From Promethearchaeota archaeon (GTDB taxonomy: Archaea; Asgardarchaeota; Lokiarchaeia; Sigynarchaeales; SOKP01), in the NCBI GenBank assembly GCA_030605085.1, contig JAUWBH010000007.1, positions 4,489-68,488 on the forward strand: 64,000 nt of DNA. The letters run 5' to 3'. A program made the translations under genes and the position numbers. Under the pieces are notes generated by a model that did no database searches, was not told the DNA's origin, and saw only the letters and a list, made by a program, of their open reading frames with translations. Positions within the stretch are counted from its first letter, which is position 1. The number at the start of each line of letters is the position of its first letter. Of this stretch, positions 35,392-45,101 are shown piece after piece.

Positions 35392-35787
35392 ATGTCAAAA
35401 AATAGTAAAAAAAGAATAATGATTGTAGACGATGCCCTATTTACAAGAAATATCTTAAGAAAGATTATAAACAAAACCGATTATAGTGAAGTTATAGCAG
35501 AAGCATCAAACGGTAATGAGGCTGTAGAATTATATAAAAAATTTAAGCCAGACTTAGTTACAATGGATCTGGTCATGCCAGTAAAAGGAGGAATTGAAAC
35601 TGTTGAAGAAATCTTAAAAATCGATAAAAATGCTCTTATTGTGGTTGTGTCTGCCTTGGGTCAAGAAGCATTAGTCCTCGAGGCAGCAAAAAAAGGCGCG
35701 AAAGACTTTATTCAAAAGCCTTTCAAAAACGATCAGGTTTTAGAAGTCATGGAAAGAATTCTATTAAAAAAAGAAATTAAAAAATAA
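35392..35787 (+). CDS. cheY: CheY response regulator
   Basis: A 131-residue stand-alone receiver domain. Asp13 and Asp14 (IVDDA) bind metal, Asp59 (TMDLVMP) accepts phosphate, Ser87 (VVSALG) and Lys109 (QKPF) complete the switch. There is no output domain. In archaea CheY usually signals to the archaellum through CheF, but neither is present here, so the target is open. Adjacent to cheA and in the same operon. Confidence 0.95.
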   Translation: MSKNSKKRIMIVDDALFTRNILRKIINKTDYSEVIAEASNGNEAVELYKKFKPDLVTMDLVMPVKGGIETVEEILKIDKNALIVVVSALGQEALVLEAAKKGAKDFIQKPFKNDQVLEVMERILLKKEIKK

Positions 35788-35819
35788 AAGAAAAATAATA
35801 AAAAAAAAAAGGGAATTAT

Positions 35820-37910
35820 ATGGCATTATCTGATGAGGATTTAAAGCTTTTCTTTAGCGAAGCAGAAGATTTAATTCAAAATATTGAGGATAATATTTTG
35901 AATTTGGAAGAAAACCCTGAAAATAACAAGCCCATCCAAGAACTTTTCTTTATTTACCATACTTTAAAAGGTATGACTGCGATGGTAGGGCTTGAGAGTC
36001 TTTCTAAATTTTGTCACCAGTTTGAGACTTTCCTGGAAAAAAACAAAGATTTTAAAGTGCGCGCGAAAAGACAAGATAATTTTATTAATTTATTGTTTGA
36101 AAGTCTTGATGTGATTCGAAATACAATAATCAAAGTAAAATCGGGAGAATTAAAAGATTTAGGAGCACAAGTTTTAGGAGAAGTGATTGAAACATTTAGC
36201 GAATTCGAATCTGAATATGAGATTACTTTCTTTAAACCTTTGAGTCAAAATGAGCTTGAAACTGCTAGAAAAACCAAGGGAATTTATTTCTATAAAATAT
36301 ATATAAGAATTCTAGAAACTTGTGTATTTAAAAAAGTAAGATTATTTATTATTTTTAGAGCGTTAAACAAAATTGGCAGAATATGTTCGAGCAAACCGGA
36401 ACCGGAATTATTAGAGAGAGGTAATTTTGACACCGACTTTGAGATTTATTTTATGAGTCAACAAAATTCAAACGATATAATTAAAGTAATTAATGAAATC
36501 CTTGAAATTGATAATAAAGTTGTAACTAGAATTTCACAAGACGAATTTTATAACATAGTCACTGAATTTAACTTAAAATATGTTTTAAGGGAAGAAAAGG
36601 AAATAATAATATCACAAGAACAAATTATAGAACCAGCTGTAGAAACTGTATCCTCTATAGTATCTGACTTTACAGAAAGTGTAAAACAAATTACATCAGT
36701 AAAAGTAAACATAGAAACTTTAGAACAATTAATGGATTATTTCGGTGAACTCGTAATTATAAAGAATCAATTAAGTCAGTTTTTAAAGGTAAAGCAAGAT
36801 TGGGAGAGTACTAGATTTTTCGATAATATGGATAAACTCTTCCTTGAGATTCAAGAGATTATTTTTAAATTGAAGCTTGTTAGAGTTGAAACCACATTTA
36901 GGAGATATAGAAGACTTGTACGTGATGTTACTAAAGAAACGGGTAAAAGAATTAGATTTGTTTTGGAAGGAATGGATGTAGAAATAGATAGGAAAGTACT
37001 CGAAGAACTTAATAGTCCATTAATCCATCTGTTGAGAAATGCTATTTATCACGGAATTGAATCTCCTCGAGAAAGAGAACTAAAAAAAAAAGATCCGGTT
37101 GGCACTTTAAAACTTAAAACATATAGGAGAGCAGGTTCTATATACATTGAAGTGGAAGACGATGGAGGAGGACTTAACTTTGCTAATATAAGACAAAGAG
37201 CTGTCAGCAAAGGATTATATACGCCAGAAGAGGCAATGGGTTTAACTGCGGAAGATATGAAAAGAATTATCTTTATGCCTGGATTTACAACTCTTGCGGG
37301 AGCAGATCAGATCTCAGGGAGAGGAATGGGCTTAGCTATCGTAGCAGAAAGAATTGAGGAATTAAGTGGTTCAATTGATATTATCACGCAAGAAGATCAT
37401 GGATCTAAATTTATACTGGATGTTCCGTTCACGAGAGCTATTTTAAAGGCACAATTATTTAAAGTTGGTGGAGATTTATTTGCTATTCCAATTGAAAACA
37501 TCAAACAAATTTATTTTTTAAATAAGGAATTGATAGATTTTGTTAAGGGTACGGAACATTATAGAGTAGAAGATAAATTAGTACCATTGGTTCGTTTAAA
37601 GCAATATTTTGAATTTCTTCCCCAGACTAAGAAGGAGGGAGCGGAGTTGGAAGGGAATTCTAATTCACAAATTGCAATTTGGTGTATTAAAGACGAGGCG
37701 AATTCAGCAGTTTTCATTGTTGACGAGATACTTCAACAAATGGAAGTTGTTATTAAGCCATTTAGATCGAAATTCTCAAGATTTCAAGAAGTTTTAGGCG
37801 TATCCATCACGGGAGAAGGTACTATATGTTTAATTCTTGATGTTTTGAACTTAATATCTTCAATGTCGAAAAAATTAAGAGGGCTCGAATTAGTAGAGAT
37901 CCCTCGTTAG
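35820..37910 (+). CDS. cheA: CheA chemotaxis histidine kinase
   Basis: A 696-residue five-domain kinase. P1 HPt has phospho-His47 (FIYHTLKGM). A P2-like domain (about 155-250) follows. P3 (about 293-350) contains the dimer helix segment 'METLEQLM..LVIIKNQL'-like residues. P4 has N box 'LLRNAIYHGIES' (Asn407), 'VEDDGGGLNFANI', 'FMPGFTTLAGADQISGRGMG'. P5 is a CheW-like domain. The N box reads NAIYHGIE where most CheAs have NA(x)DHGIE, so Tyr410 replaces a conserved Asp. The key Asn is kept, so activity is likely. Confidence 0.95.
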   Translation: MALSDEDLKLFFSEAEDLIQNIEDNILNLEENPENNKPIQELFFIYHTLKGMTAMVGLESLSKFCHQFETFLEKNKDFKVRAKRQDNFINLLFESLDVIRNTIIKVKSGELKDLGAQVLGEVIETFSEFESEYEITFFKPLSQNELETARKTKGIYFYKIYIRILETCVFKKVRLFIIFRALNKIGRICSSKPEPELLERGNFDTDFEIYFMSQQNSNDIIKVINEILEIDNKVVTRISQDEFYNIVTEFNLKYVLREEKEIIISQEQIIEPAVETVSSIVSDFTESVKQITSVKVNIETLEQLMDYFGELVIIKNQLSQFLKVKQDWESTRFFDNMDKLFLEIQEIIFKLKLVRVETTFRRYRRLVRDVTKETGKRIRFVLEGMDVEIDRKVLEELNSPLIHLLRNAIYHGIESPRERELKKKDPVGTLKLKTYRRAGSIYIEVEDDGGGLNFANIRQRAVSKGLYTPEEAMGLTAEDMKRIIFMPGFTTLAGADQISGRGMGLAIVAERIEELSGSIDIITQEDHGSKFILDVPFTRAILKAQLFKVGGDLFAIPIENIKQIYFLNKELIDFVKGTEHYRVEDKLVPLVRLKQYFEFLPQTKKEGAELEGNSNSQIAIWCIKDEANSAVFIVDEILQQMEVVIKPFRSKFSRFQEVLGVSITGEGTICLILDVLNLISSMSKKLRGLELVEIPR

Positions 37911-37974
37911 TTTTTTTAAAATCAATAAAGGGAAAAAAATAATAATAAAAAAAATTTAATGGAGGAAAATTAGG

Positions 37975-40900
37975 TTGAGGTTCAAACGTGTAAATATTGA
38001 AGAATTAGAGACAGAATTTTCGCCATCTTTTATTGGAGTTCCCTTAAAACGTTTTGAAAGATTTGAAGAATTTCAAGAAAAAGAAAAAGAAATAAAAATT
38101 CTCGAAAAAGGCTCAAATATATTAATAATAAACGAAGAGACCTTAGAATATAATTATGATAAAGATTGGAGATTAGATAACTTTATCGGAACAGGTACTA
38201 TTACTGTAAATAACAATTCAAAGAAAAATCGAATTTGGGATGTTCGGTTAAAGCTTTCTGGAACGGAAAATGCCAATCTTGAAAAAGAAAAATTCATTAA
38301 ATTAGGGAATTTTGAACCTAAAACTAATAAAAAATTGAATTATTCAATTTTGAATTTAGAAAATCTACCAGACCCAGTGAGAGTTACTGAAGAAATCGAG
38401 GTTCAAGATATTAATACTAAACAAATTTACGACACTGGCTCAGATTTAGATGAGCTCACTTCGATTTCGACCGAACCCGAACTTAAAAGTAAAGATTTAA
38501 AAAAAGAAAGAAAAGAGGAAATAATAACAGAAGTTAAAGAAGAAGTATTTGAAGGAGTAAAAGAAGAAATAAAAGAAGAAGAACCAATTAAACTTCTAAA
38601 AGATAAAAAGAAACTTGATACATATTTACCAATAGAAGAGATAGAAAGTACGGAAGAGGATAAGATTACTAAAATTGAAGGAGAATTTTCAGAGAAGGAA
38701 GCTTCTGCCAAAAAAGAAGTTGATGAAGAATTTGATCCTGAAATCAATAGCGTTGAGTCTAAAATAAGAGTTGAACAAGAAAAATTAGACGAAACAACTA
38801 GAATGGCCAACGATTGGTTCGCAAAAATGAATGACTTAGATAATAGTGTAAAAAATTTAGGAAAAAAACATAAAACACTAAGTAAGACAAAATCTAAAGC
38901 TTTGAATAAAAGATTAAAGAGTATTCCTGAAGAAGAGAAATCAGAAAAGGCTGAAGAATATAACACTTCAGTGAAAGAAATTAATATTGAAATTAAGGCT
39001 TTAGAAGGTGAGATCATTGAGATTGAGGATGAATTTTTAAAGAAAGAAGCTTTTGCGAAAAAAGAAGTTGATGAAGAATTTGATCCTCAAATAAATAGCG
39101 TTGAATCTAAACTAAGTGTTGATCAAGAAAAATTGGATGGTGCCATTATAAGAACCACTGAATTGACCGCAAAAAAGAGTGAATTAATCAATGTTGTTAA
39201 AAATTTGAAAAAAAATCATATTGCATTAATTAAAGCAAAATCTAAGGCTCTTAATACGAGACTAAAAGAAGTTTCTGGAGACGAAGAATCTAAGGAAGCA
39301 ATTGAAACAGAAGTAGAAGCACCATACGAGCCTGAAATAAATAGAGTTGAATCTAAATTACGCGTTGAACAAAAAAAATTGGATGATGCCATTGAAAGAA
39401 CTACTGGGTTGACCGCAAAAATGAGTGAATTAATCAACGTTGTTAAAAATTTGAAAAAAAATCATGCTGCATTAATTAAAGCAAAATCTAAAATTCCGAA
39501 AACGAAAATAAAAAAAATTTCTGGAGAAAAAAAATCTAAGGATGCGATAGAAACAGAAGTAGAAGCAACATACGAGCCTGAAATAAATAGAGTTGAATCT
39601 AAATTACGCGTTGAACAAGAAAATTTAGACGATACTAACGAAAAACTAGCTGAATGGACCAATAAAGTAAAAGATCTAAGTGCTATTGTAAAAAAATTGA
39701 AAAAAGAACAAGAAAACTTAACTAAAGCTAAATCTAAAATTCCGAAAACGAAAATAAAAAAAATTTCTGGAGAAAAAAAATCTAAGGAGGCAATAGAAAC
39801 AGAAATAGAAGCAACATACGAGCTTGAAATAAATAGAGTTGAATCTAAATTACGCGTTGAACAAGAAAATTTAGACGATACTAACGAAAAACTAGCTGAA
39901 TGGACCAATAAAGTAAAAGATCTAAGTGCTATTGTAAAAAAATTGAAAAAAGAACTAGAAAACTTAATTAAAGCTGAATCTAAAATTTCAAATTTGAAAT
40001 TAAAGGAGATTTCTGAAGAAAAGAAAAGTAAAATCAACGAAATTAGAAACCAAATTCGAGCGAAAGAAAAGGAATTCTCTAAACTCGAAGATCAAACCTC
40101 AAAGAAAGAATCTATTGTGGAAAAAGAAGTAGAACAGGAATACGATCCACAAATAAAAAATGTTGAATCTGAATTAAGCGTTGAACAAGCAAAATTAGAT
40201 GAGACTAGGAAATATTTTGAAGAATGGACTGCGAAAAAGAAAGAACTAAATAATAATGTAAAAAAATTTAAGAAAGAACACGCAGCCTTAATTAAAGCAA
40301 AATCTAAAGATCTAAATGCGAGATTAAAAGAAATTTCCAAAGAAAAGAAAATTAAGATCAAAAAAGAAACGAAAGAAACATTGGAACCTATGACTTCTGA
40401 AAAAACTCCTGATATTACCGAAAAAACTCCTAGTATTGAATCAGACATTCCCAAAATTGATGATTTAGAAATTGATGTTATTAGCTCAAAAGAAAAAGCT
40501 AAAGAAAAAATAGAAGATATTCCAATAATTACTAAGTCTGATAAACCAAAAATCAAAAAAAATTATTTATTAAAATTCAACAAGCAAAATAAATTAAAAT
40601 TCACAATAAATCTTGAAAATACATCGAGATTTATAATGGAAGATGTAAAATTAGGAAAAATTCTTCCAGAAGGGTTAACTAATATTAAATATGAAAGTGA
40701 AAATATTTCAAAACTGGATATGCAAAAAGGAATACTAATATGCACTAAAAATGAACTTAATTCTGGAGAAAAAATGAGTTTAACAATTTTTGGAGATTTT
40801 ACTCCAAGGGAGAAGAAATTAATTGGAACAGGAAATATTCAATTAACATACAATATTAAAGACTATTTAATCTCTGAAATTGAAGTTGAAAATTTTACAG

Positions 40901-42039
40901 CATACTCACACGCAATGCACGCTATAAATATAAGAGAAAAAGAAACTGAACCAAACAAATGGATTTGTTCCCTAATCTTTAAAAACAACAGTGATTTAAA
41001 TATGGTGTTAAAATCTCTTTTAGTTTTGGATAAAGAAAAAAAGAATAAATATATTGATTTAAAGTTAAGTTCTGAAAAAGAAAAGAAGATTATAAAACCC
41101 GGGGAAAAATTCATTAGTAATGAATGGGAAGTTGAGGACGAATTTGAACCTAAATTCTTTAGAAAGTTGAAGTATTCGGTAACTCATCAATTTTATAGAA
41201 GGACAAAAGTCAATATGAAATATAGTGAAGGTGCTTTTGAAATTGTTGACTTATCAATATCTAAAAGAATGTCAGAAACAGAGATTAAATCGTTTGAAGT
41301 AACAGAAATCGAGAATATAATTAATATAAAAAACATTGGTACCATCGCTGTTAATGGGCTTGAAATAAAAGAGGTAATTCCTGCTGATTTCATAGCTCCA
41401 CTCAATAATTCAGATTTTCAAATTAGAACCTCTTCTGGGATAAAAGATTTTAAAGATATAAATATAAATATATCGCCTTACGATGATAATTCGTCAGTTC
41501 CGCATATTATTGAATTAAAATTAGAAAATATTTTGGACATAAATGAGTTTTTAGAAATAAGATATCAATTTAAAGCAATAACCCCTAGTTATAGAAAGGA
41601 TTATGAGTTTCCCCTCGAAGTAAAAAGTTATTATCCGATGACAAAAGAAACTCTAAAAAATTATTACTATATAGAAAATGTATTGACTAAAAGAGAATTA
41701 CCTAATTTAAAAATTATTCATAGACGCCGTGATTTATTAATCGGTAAAGAAATTTTCCCTGGTAGGGATGTAGATGAATTTGCTATAAGTATTACAATTA
41801 ATAACAACTCTAATATTGAAGTTAATGATATCAAGATAAACGATACAATTCCGAAATCTTTCGAGTTGATATCAACAAATATCGAATATAATATTTCTGA
41901 AAGTGAAAAAGGTAATACAATTACTTTTATAATTGAAAGGATATTACCTTTACAGGAATTTGAGATACGATACTATGTAAAAAATATAAGTGGTGAAAGT
42001 ATAGACTACGACGAGCTGGAATCGTTTATTTATGGATAA
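37975..42039 (+). CDS. Giant repeat coiled-coil protein of the chemosensory operon
   Basis: 1354 residues, no signal peptide and no membrane helix, so cytoplasmic. Start TTG 37975 follows GGAGG. Residues 45-130 form a beta-sandwich-like domain. About 150-250 is acidic and charged. About 250-800 holds six repeats of roughly 82-115 residues (starting near 253, 369, 450, 532, 614, 723) with the signature 'EINRVESKLRVEQE' followed by a Lys-rich coiled coil. About 860-1354 contains further beta-sandwich (DUF11-like) domains, one with 'INDTIPKSFELIS'. It is placed between cheA and the CheW-CheC fusion with short gaps. Likely a scaffold or spacer of the array; inferred. Family not recognised. Confidence 0.85.
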   Translation: MRFKRVNIEELETEFSPSFIGVPLKRFERFEEFQEKEKEIKILEKGSNILIINEETLEYNYDKDWRLDNFIGTGTITVNNNSKKNRIWDVRLKLSGTENANLEKEKFIKLGNFEPKTNKKLNYSILNLENLPDPVRVTEEIEVQDINTKQIYDTGSDLDELTSISTEPELKSKDLKKERKEEIITEVKEEVFEGVKEEIKEEEPIKLLKDKKKLDTYLPIEEIESTEEDKITKIEGEFSEKEASAKKEVDEEFDPEINSVESKIRVEQEKLDETTRMANDWFAKMNDLDNSVKNLGKKHKTLSKTKSKALNKRLKSIPEEEKSEKAEEYNTSVKEINIEIKALEGEIIEIEDEFLKKEAFAKKEVDEEFDPQINSVESKLSVDQEKLDGAIIRTTELTAKKSELINVVKNLKKNHIALIKAKSKALNTRLKEVSGDEESKEAIETEVEAPYEPEINRVESKLRVEQKKLDDAIERTTGLTAKMSELINVVKNLKKNHAALIKAKSKIPKTKIKKISGEKKSKDAIETEVEATYEPEINRVESKLRVEQENLDDTNEKLAEWTNKVKDLSAIVKKLKKEQENLTKAKSKIPKTKIKKISGEKKSKEAIETEIEATYELEINRVESKLRVEQENLDDTNEKLAEWTNKVKDLSAIVKKLKKELENLIKAESKISNLKLKEISEEKKSKINEIRNQIRAKEKEFSKLEDQTSKKESIVEKEVEQEYDPQIKNVESELSVEQAKLDETRKYFEEWTAKKKELNNNVKKFKKEHAALIKAKSKDLNARLKEISKEKKIKIKKETKETLEPMTSEKTPDITEKTPSIESDIPKIDDLEIDVISSKEKAKEKIEDIPIITKSDKPKIKKNYLLKFNKQNKLKFTINLENTSRFIMEDVKLGKILPEGLTNIKYESENISKLDMQKGILICTKNELNSGEKMSLTIFGDFTPREKKLIGTGNIQLTYNIKDYLISEIEVENFTAYSHAMHAINIREKETEPNKWICSLIFKNNSDLNMVLKSLLVLDKEKKNKYIDLKLSSEKEKKIIKPGEKFISNEWEVEDEFEPKFFRKLKYSVTHQFYRRTKVNMKYSEGAFEIVDLSISKRMSETEIKSFEVTEIENIINIKNIGTIAVNGLEIKEVIPADFIAPLNNSDFQIRTSSGIKDFKDININISPYDDNSSVPHIIELKLENILDINEFLEIRYQFKAITPSYRKDYEFPLEVKSYYPMTKETLKNYYYIENVLTKRELPNLKIIHRRRDLLIGKEIFPGRDVDEFAISITINNNSNIEVNDIKINDTIPKSFELISTNIEYNISESEKGNTITFIIERILPLQEFEIRYYVKNISGESIDYDELESFIYG
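39322..40059 (+). repeat. Three 246-bp tandem repeats inside the coiled-coil gene
   Basis: Near-identical units begin at about 39322, 39568 and 39814 (for example TACGAGCCTGAAATAAATAG in the first two). The 246-base period equals 82 codons, so frame is kept. Units two and three are almost identical over more than 150 bases, pointing to recent unequal recombination and probable length variation between strains. Confidence 0.85.
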
Positions 42040-42106
42040 AAATAAGTCTAAAAAATTAATTATGTTAAAATTTTAATATAAAAATTAAGAGGTAAGGTAA
42101 GTAAAC

Positions 42107-42976
42107 ATGGATTTTCAATATTTTGAAACATTGCTGGATAAATCTGACAATAGTTTGCTTTATTTTGTCGAACAGATTATACCATTTTTTAAAAAAGAAG
42201 AATTACTAATACTTTTAGACGATCTAGCGGGTAAACCACTTAATAAGAGTGTAAAATCAAGCAAAGCCACTGGATTTATTGAAATTAATGACGATTATGA
42301 TAAAAATGCGGAATTATCGAAATTAAAATCCGAGCAATTAAAATTATTATACCAGATTTTCATAAGTAAAGAATTGAACGAAAAAAAAGATGTTAAATGG
42401 CGCTTTTACCAATATTTAAAGTTTGTTCGAGGATTTAACTTTAAATCAATCCATGTAAATCGAACAAATAACGAAAACTCAGCAGTAGATTTCATTATAG
42501 AAATGGAAAATAGAGAAATTTTTTTTGTTAATTGTGGAAGTATCTTAAAATTAGAGAATTACACGGAAATTATTACTAATATTATCAAATTCTCAAAAAA
42601 TCGGAAAATTGTACCAGATAAAATCATTATCGCAGCAAATAAAAGTTATAGGAACATTCCAATAACCGAAGCATTTACCATCCAAAAGTACTCTATTATT
42701 CCCGAATTATGGATTGAATGGGTTGATTTAAATAAGATGTTCAATGGAGATGACTTATTAATTATGAGTAATAATAAAGGTGAAATATTAGAACTTGCGG
42801 GTTTTAATTTTAGTGGTACAGAAGATTTACTTGATTACATTTATGAAAACTCAAATGGTGGGCAAATTTCAATCTTTAAACAAATCGGGTATTACTCTGA
42901 AACGGTGCAAAAAGAACAGAAACCAAAAGTTGAATTGATCTGGCGTGGAATTATGATAAAAGAAAAATCTTCATAA
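42107..42976 (+). CDS. Uncharacterised operon protein, possibly nuclease-fold
   Basis: A 289-residue soluble protein. The middle (about 120-200) reads 'SAVDFIIEMENREIFFVNCG' and later 'VPDKIIIAANKSYRNIPI', an alpha/beta pattern like degenerate PD-(D/E)XK restriction-endonuclease folds. The Lys of the motif is absent, so catalysis is doubtful. Its place between the giant coiled-coil gene and the CheW-CheC fusion, with a 67-base gap before and 35 after, suggests a role in the array. Function unknown. Confidence 0.6.
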   Translation: MDFQYFETLLDKSDNSLLYFVEQIIPFFKKEELLILLDDLAGKPLNKSVKSSKATGFIEINDDYDKNAELSKLKSEQLKLLYQIFISKELNEKKDVKWRFYQYLKFVRGFNFKSIHVNRTNNENSAVDFIIEMENREIFFVNCGSILKLENYTEIITNIIKFSKNRKIVPDKIIIAANKSYRNIPITEAFTIQKYSIIPELWIEWVDLNKMFNGDDLLIMSNNKGEILELAGFNFSGTEDLLDYIYENSNGGQISIFKQIGYYSETVQKEQKPKVELIWRGIMIKEKSS

Positions 42977-43011
42977 AAATTAATATTAAAAAAAAAAGAG
43001 ATGATAAAAAA

Positions 43012-44988
43012 ATGTTAGAAACAGAAACAGAATCTGTAAAAAATTTAAATGTAGTAATAATACAAGTAAAGGATGAAAAATACCTTCTCGAGGTCAAGGA
43101 TGTTAAGGAAATCGACATTCCTGGAGAAAAGATTATACCAGTTCCTTTAGCTAATAAAACTATTGTGGGAATTATTGATATTAGAGGCGATATTTATTCA
43201 ATTATCTCACTAAGACATAAGATTTATACTGATGAAATACAGCATATAATTGATACTTCCTCTCGAATAGTGCTACTTGAATTTTATAATTTAGAACTTG
43301 CGATACTTGTAGATAGCGTTATTGGAGTTAGAGAAGTTCCGATTTCAATGTTCCAAGAAAAGAGTACTATCGTAGAAACGAATCTAGACTATCAATTTAT
43401 AAAAGCTATTGGCGTCTTAGAAGGAGAAACTTATATATTGTTAGATTTAAAAGCTTTTATAACATCTATGGAGATCTCTCTAGAGGATAGACCAGAACCC
43501 TTGCCTTACCAAAAAGTTAGAAAATCGATGATACCTAAAAAAGAACCTGAATTACCTATTAAACAGCAGATTGAAAGCCCTTTTTTCATTTCACAAGAAC
43601 CTAAATCAATAGAATTTCCACAACATCCTCAAAAAATAGAAGATAGAATGATCCTTACTCCAGAACAAGAAGATATGCTAAGAGAAATAGGAAATATTGG
43701 ATCGGGTAATGCAGTTACAGCATTGTCGCGTTTAATAAAGAAAAAAATTGATGTAGATCTTACAGATGTCGGAATAATATCGTTTGATAAGTTAGCTGAA
43801 CAATTTGGAGGGCATATGGAAAAAATTTGTGGAATCTTTTCTCAAATAGGAGGGGATTCTCAATCTACCATTCTCCAAGCTTTCGAATTGAGACCACTAA
43901 TGGAGATTATTGCATCGTTAGCCGGTAAAAAGACAAAAATAGATCCGAATAAGGTTAACTCCAAGGAAGATCTTGATGATTTTGCTATTTCAACTATAAC
44001 TGAAATGGGACACATCTTAGCAGGACACTACGCTTCCGCTTTAGCAGACTTAACGGGAACGAAGATAATGATTGAAGTACCTGAATTTGCCTTGAGTGAA
44101 GTTGGTTTATTAGGAGAATTTCTTGGAAAAGAACTGAGGACAATTTCTACATATATTATAGTAATTAAAACATCCATTAAAATTGTTGATTTGAAGTTAA
44201 ATGGTGTATTTATCTTTATTCCTGATTTGGATAGGCTTTACAATATTTTCGATAAACTCGGTATTGCTTATGAGCCAAGACTTCAAAGACCTCCTATTAA
44301 ACAGAGAGAGATAGTAATAAGACCTAAATCTAAAATTTTAGATTTAAAAAAATTAAAACTCACTGAAATTCAACAGGATGCTTTAAAAGAAATCGGTAAT
44401 ATCGGATCAGGTAATGCAGCTAATGCTCTGGCTCAAATGATCAATAAAAGAGTCGTTATAAATGTGCCCTCTGTAGAAATGATTGAATTAGATAAATACG
44501 CTGAAAAAATCAGTCAAAAAAATGAGAAACTATTTGTATCGTGGAGTAGTGTTACTGGGAAAACAAGAGCTACAATCTTGTCCATATTTAAAGTTCCTGA
44601 TATTTTAAAAATAACTCAAATTCTAATTGATGAGGATAGTAAAATGAAACTTTCTGCAGCGAAAATTAAATCTACTTCCGACTTTCCTGAAATATATAGA
44701 AGCGCTATCAGCGAGCTTGGACATATTTTAGCATCACATTATATCAGCGCTCTAGGAGATTTATTAGACATAATGTTCATGACAGAACCACCAGACATGA
44801 GTATAGATACAGGAAAGCAACTGTTTAAAATATTAATGGAAGAAATTGGAATCCTAAAGAAATTGTCTCTCGTGATTACTACGAATGTTATAATATCGGA
44901 CATTAAAATTGTTGGTACATTCTTATTTATCCCAGATATCGAAACGTTACGCGAGTTATTAGATAGGTTAGAAAAGTTTTACGAATAA
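43012..44988 (+). CDS. CheW-CheC-CheC fusion
   Basis: 658 residues: a CheW domain (about 8-150), a proline/charged linker, then two CheC phosphatase domains (about 220-410 and 455-655). Each CheC has the first helix 'EIGNIGSGNA' (Glu225/Asn228 and Glu460/Asn463). In the second helix the expected ExxN reads Glu-Met-Gly-His (Glu331/His334) and Glu-Leu-Gly-His (Glu568/His571), so one of the two Asn residues is changed in both. CheC removes phosphate from CheY; fusion to CheW would place it in the array. Same operon as cheA and cheY. Confidence 0.88.
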   Translation: MLETETESVKNLNVVIIQVKDEKYLLEVKDVKEIDIPGEKIIPVPLANKTIVGIIDIRGDIYSIISLRHKIYTDEIQHIIDTSSRIVLLEFYNLELAILVDSVIGVREVPISMFQEKSTIVETNLDYQFIKAIGVLEGETYILLDLKAFITSMEISLEDRPEPLPYQKVRKSMIPKKEPELPIKQQIESPFFISQEPKSIEFPQHPQKIEDRMILTPEQEDMLREIGNIGSGNAVTALSRLIKKKIDVDLTDVGIISFDKLAEQFGGHMEKICGIFSQIGGDSQSTILQAFELRPLMEIIASLAGKKTKIDPNKVNSKEDLDDFAISTITEMGHILAGHYASALADLTGTKIMIEVPEFALSEVGLLGEFLGKELRTISTYIIVIKTSIKIVDLKLNGVFIFIPDLDRLYNIFDKLGIAYEPRLQRPPIKQREIVIRPKSKILDLKKLKLTEIQQDALKEIGNIGSGNAANALAQMINKRVVINVPSVEMIELDKYAEKISQKNEKLFVSWSSVTGKTRATILSIFKVPDILKITQILIDEDSKMKLSAAKIKSTSDFPEIYRSAISELGHILASHYISALGDLLDIMFMTEPPDMSIDTGKQLFKILMEEIGILKKLSLVITTNVIISDIKIVGTFLFIPDIETLRELLDRLEKFYE

Positions 44989-45101
44989 GTTCAGTTAACG
45001 AATAAAGTCCAGTAAAATATTCACATAAATATTTTTTTTTATTTTTAAAAAAATAGTTTTAAATTATTCAATTTAGAGTAATTAAAAAAACACCTTAAAA
45101 T

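Noticed and set aside
38427..40556. Long Ser/Phe-rich minus-strand frames
   Set aside because: They are antisense shadows of the Lys/Glu-rich repeat protein, whose codons give few stops in reverse.
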